DNA of 6,418 bases from Planctomycetota bacterium (GTDB lineage Bacteria; Planctomycetota; UBA1135; GCA-002686595): NCBI GenBank assembly GCA_011524785.1, contig WTJQ01000270.1:1-6418 (forward strand), read 5' to 3'. Below the pieces are notes generated by a model. The model was not told the origin of the DNA. It ran no database searches and was given only the letters and a program-made list of their open reading frames with translations. Below, piece after piece: positions 5,405-6,418 of this stretch (position 1 is the first letter of the stretch; every line of letters starts with the position of its first letter). A program made the translations under genes and the position numbers.

Positions 5405-6412
5405 ATGCCCAGCCAGCCCACGCCGCCGGTCGACAGCGCCCGGCTGATGTCGATCCAGTCCTACCTCCTCGCGGAGGAGGACAAGCACCCCGGGGCCACC
5501 GGCCGCTTCACCTGGATCCTCTCGGCGATCGGCCTCGCCACCAAGTTCATCGCGGCGCGCTGCCGCCGCGCCCGCATCGAGAACGTGCTCGGGGCCCTCG
5601 GCACCGAGAACGTCCAGGGCGAGACCCAGCAGAAGCTGGACGTCATCGCCAACGAGACGCTGCTCTCCTGCCTGGGCTCACGGGCCGGACTCGCGATCGT
5701 CGCCTCCGAGGAGAACGAGGAGCCGCTGCTCCTGCGCACGGAGACCGACGGGGAGCGCCCCTACATCGCGCTCTTCGATCCGCTGGACGGCTCGTCCAAC
5801 CTCGACACCTGCGGCTCGGTCGGGACGATCTTCTCGATCCTCCAGCACGACCGCCGTGCGGACAGCCCGCACGAGGCCATCCGCCAGCCGGGCACGCAGC
5901 AGGTCGCCGCCGGGTACGTGCTGTACGGGCCCTCGACGGTCATGGTGCTGACGACCGGCCACGGCGTGCAGATGTTCGTCCTGGACCCGACGATCGGCTC
6001 GTTCCTGCTGGTCGAGGAGAACGTGCGGATCCCGGAGACCGCGAAGACCTACTCGCTGAACGAGGCGTACACGGCCACGTTCCCCGAGGAGTACCAGCGC
6101 TACCTCGCGTGGGCCCACGAGAGCGGCTACTCGAGCCGCTACTCCGGGGCCATGGTCGCCGACGTGCACCGGGTGCTGGTGAAGGGTGGCGTGTTCATGT
6201 ACCCCCCCACCCAGAAGGCGCCGAACGGCAAGCTGCGCCTGATGTACGAGGCCAACCCCATGGCCATGCTCGTGGAGCAGGCGGGCGGCAAGGCCTACTC
6301 CGGGCTGCAGCGCACGCTGGAGATCGAGCCCGAGGCCCTGCACCAGCGCACCAGCGTGATCATGGGCTCGGCCGCCGAGGTCGACCACGTGCTCGACCAC
6401 CTGCGGGGCTGA
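5405..6412 (+). CDS. fbp: Class I fructose-1,6-bisphosphatase
   Basis: Hydrolyses fructose 1,6-bisphosphate to fructose 6-phosphate and phosphate in the cytoplasm, in gluconeogenesis (or the Calvin cycle if present). The 335-residue length is normal for the family and the similarity to E. coli Fbp runs end to end. Metal-site residues are present: E73 and D79 in QGETQQKLDV, E102/E103 in ASEENE, D125 and D128 in FDPLDGSSN, and E282 in YEANPMA. Substrate residues N219 and Y222 (YSLNEAY), R245 (SRYSGAMVADVHR), Y266 and K276 (NGKLRLMYE) are also there. The AMP site is altered: aligned to mammalian numbering, K112 is P119, R140 is Q147 and E29 is R34, while T32, G33 and Y120 are kept, so AMP inhibition may be weak or absent. 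ATG 5405 is chosen for its AGGAG at five bases; the frame continues upstream but only through the terminator hairpin. It stands alone, with no pathway genes beside it in this window. Confidence 0.97.
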   Translation: MPSQPTPPVDSARLMSIQSYLLAEEDKHPGATGRFTWILSAIGLATKFIAARCRRARIENVLGALGTENVQGETQQKLDVIANETLLSCLGSRAGLAIVASEENEEPLLLRTETDGERPYIALFDPLDGSSNLDTCGSVGTIFSILQHDRRADSPHEAIRQPGTQQVAAGYVLYGPSTVMVLTTGHGVQMFVLDPTIGSFLLVEENVRIPETAKTYSLNEAYTATFPEEYQRYLAWAHESGYSSRYSGAMVADVHRVLVKGGVFMYPPTQKAPNGKLRLMYEANPMAMLVEQAGGKAYSGLQRTLEIEPEALHQRTSVIMGSAAEVDHVLDHLRG

Positions 6413-6418
6413 GCGGGC

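Noticed and set aside
1..6418. CRISPR arrays, insertion sequences, tRNA genes, toxin-antitoxin or defence genes
   Set aside because: I found no spaced direct repeats, no transposase-like motifs, no cloverleaf structures and no small gene pairs of that type on reading both strands; the window looks like ordinary chromosomal DNA.

Overview
The window is very GC-rich and densely coding, with strong G/C preference at third codon positions. It most likely comes from the chromosome of a Planctomycetota bacterium, perhaps of the marine Saltatorellus-like lineages. The main reasons are two exported proteins that end in the same cysteine-containing C-terminal domain, and a secreted protein of a family I associate with that phylum. 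This assignment rests on recognising families by eye, not on a search.

Layout: positions 1-445 hold the 3' end of a plus-strand gene that enters from the left, probably an extracellular beta-sandwich protein. It converges on a minus-strand gene (503-1588) for a secreted zinc N-acetylmuramoyl-L-alanine amidase with the C-terminal domain. A 53-base divergent gap follows. In it, each flanking gene has a TANNNT hexamer exactly six bases before its start codon, which suggests leaderless transcription in both directions. Next on the plus strand is a NapH/CcoG-type membrane polyferredoxin fused to C-terminal TPR repeats (1642-3513). After a 140-base gap with inverted repeats comes a 525-residue secreted protein (3654-5231) carrying the second copy of the C-terminal domain. 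The last intergenic stretch (5232-5404) holds a small hairpin, a strong GC-rich terminator-like hairpin, another hairpin, and a stem that buries the ribosome binding site of the final gene. That gene is a complete class I fructose-1,6-bisphosphatase (fbp, 5405-6412).

The genes do not form an obvious operon or pathway. Cell-wall hydrolysis, membrane electron transfer, an exported protein of unknown role and gluconeogenesis or Calvin-cycle phosphatase activity lie side by side, each with its own intergenic region. I see no CRISPR array, mobile element, tRNA, rRNA, phage or defence system. The points most worth following are the ribosome-site-burying hairpin of fbp, the missing AMP-site residues of this FBPase, the paired leaderless promoters, the polyferredoxin-TPR fusion, and the C-terminal domain shared by two otherwise unrelated exported proteins.
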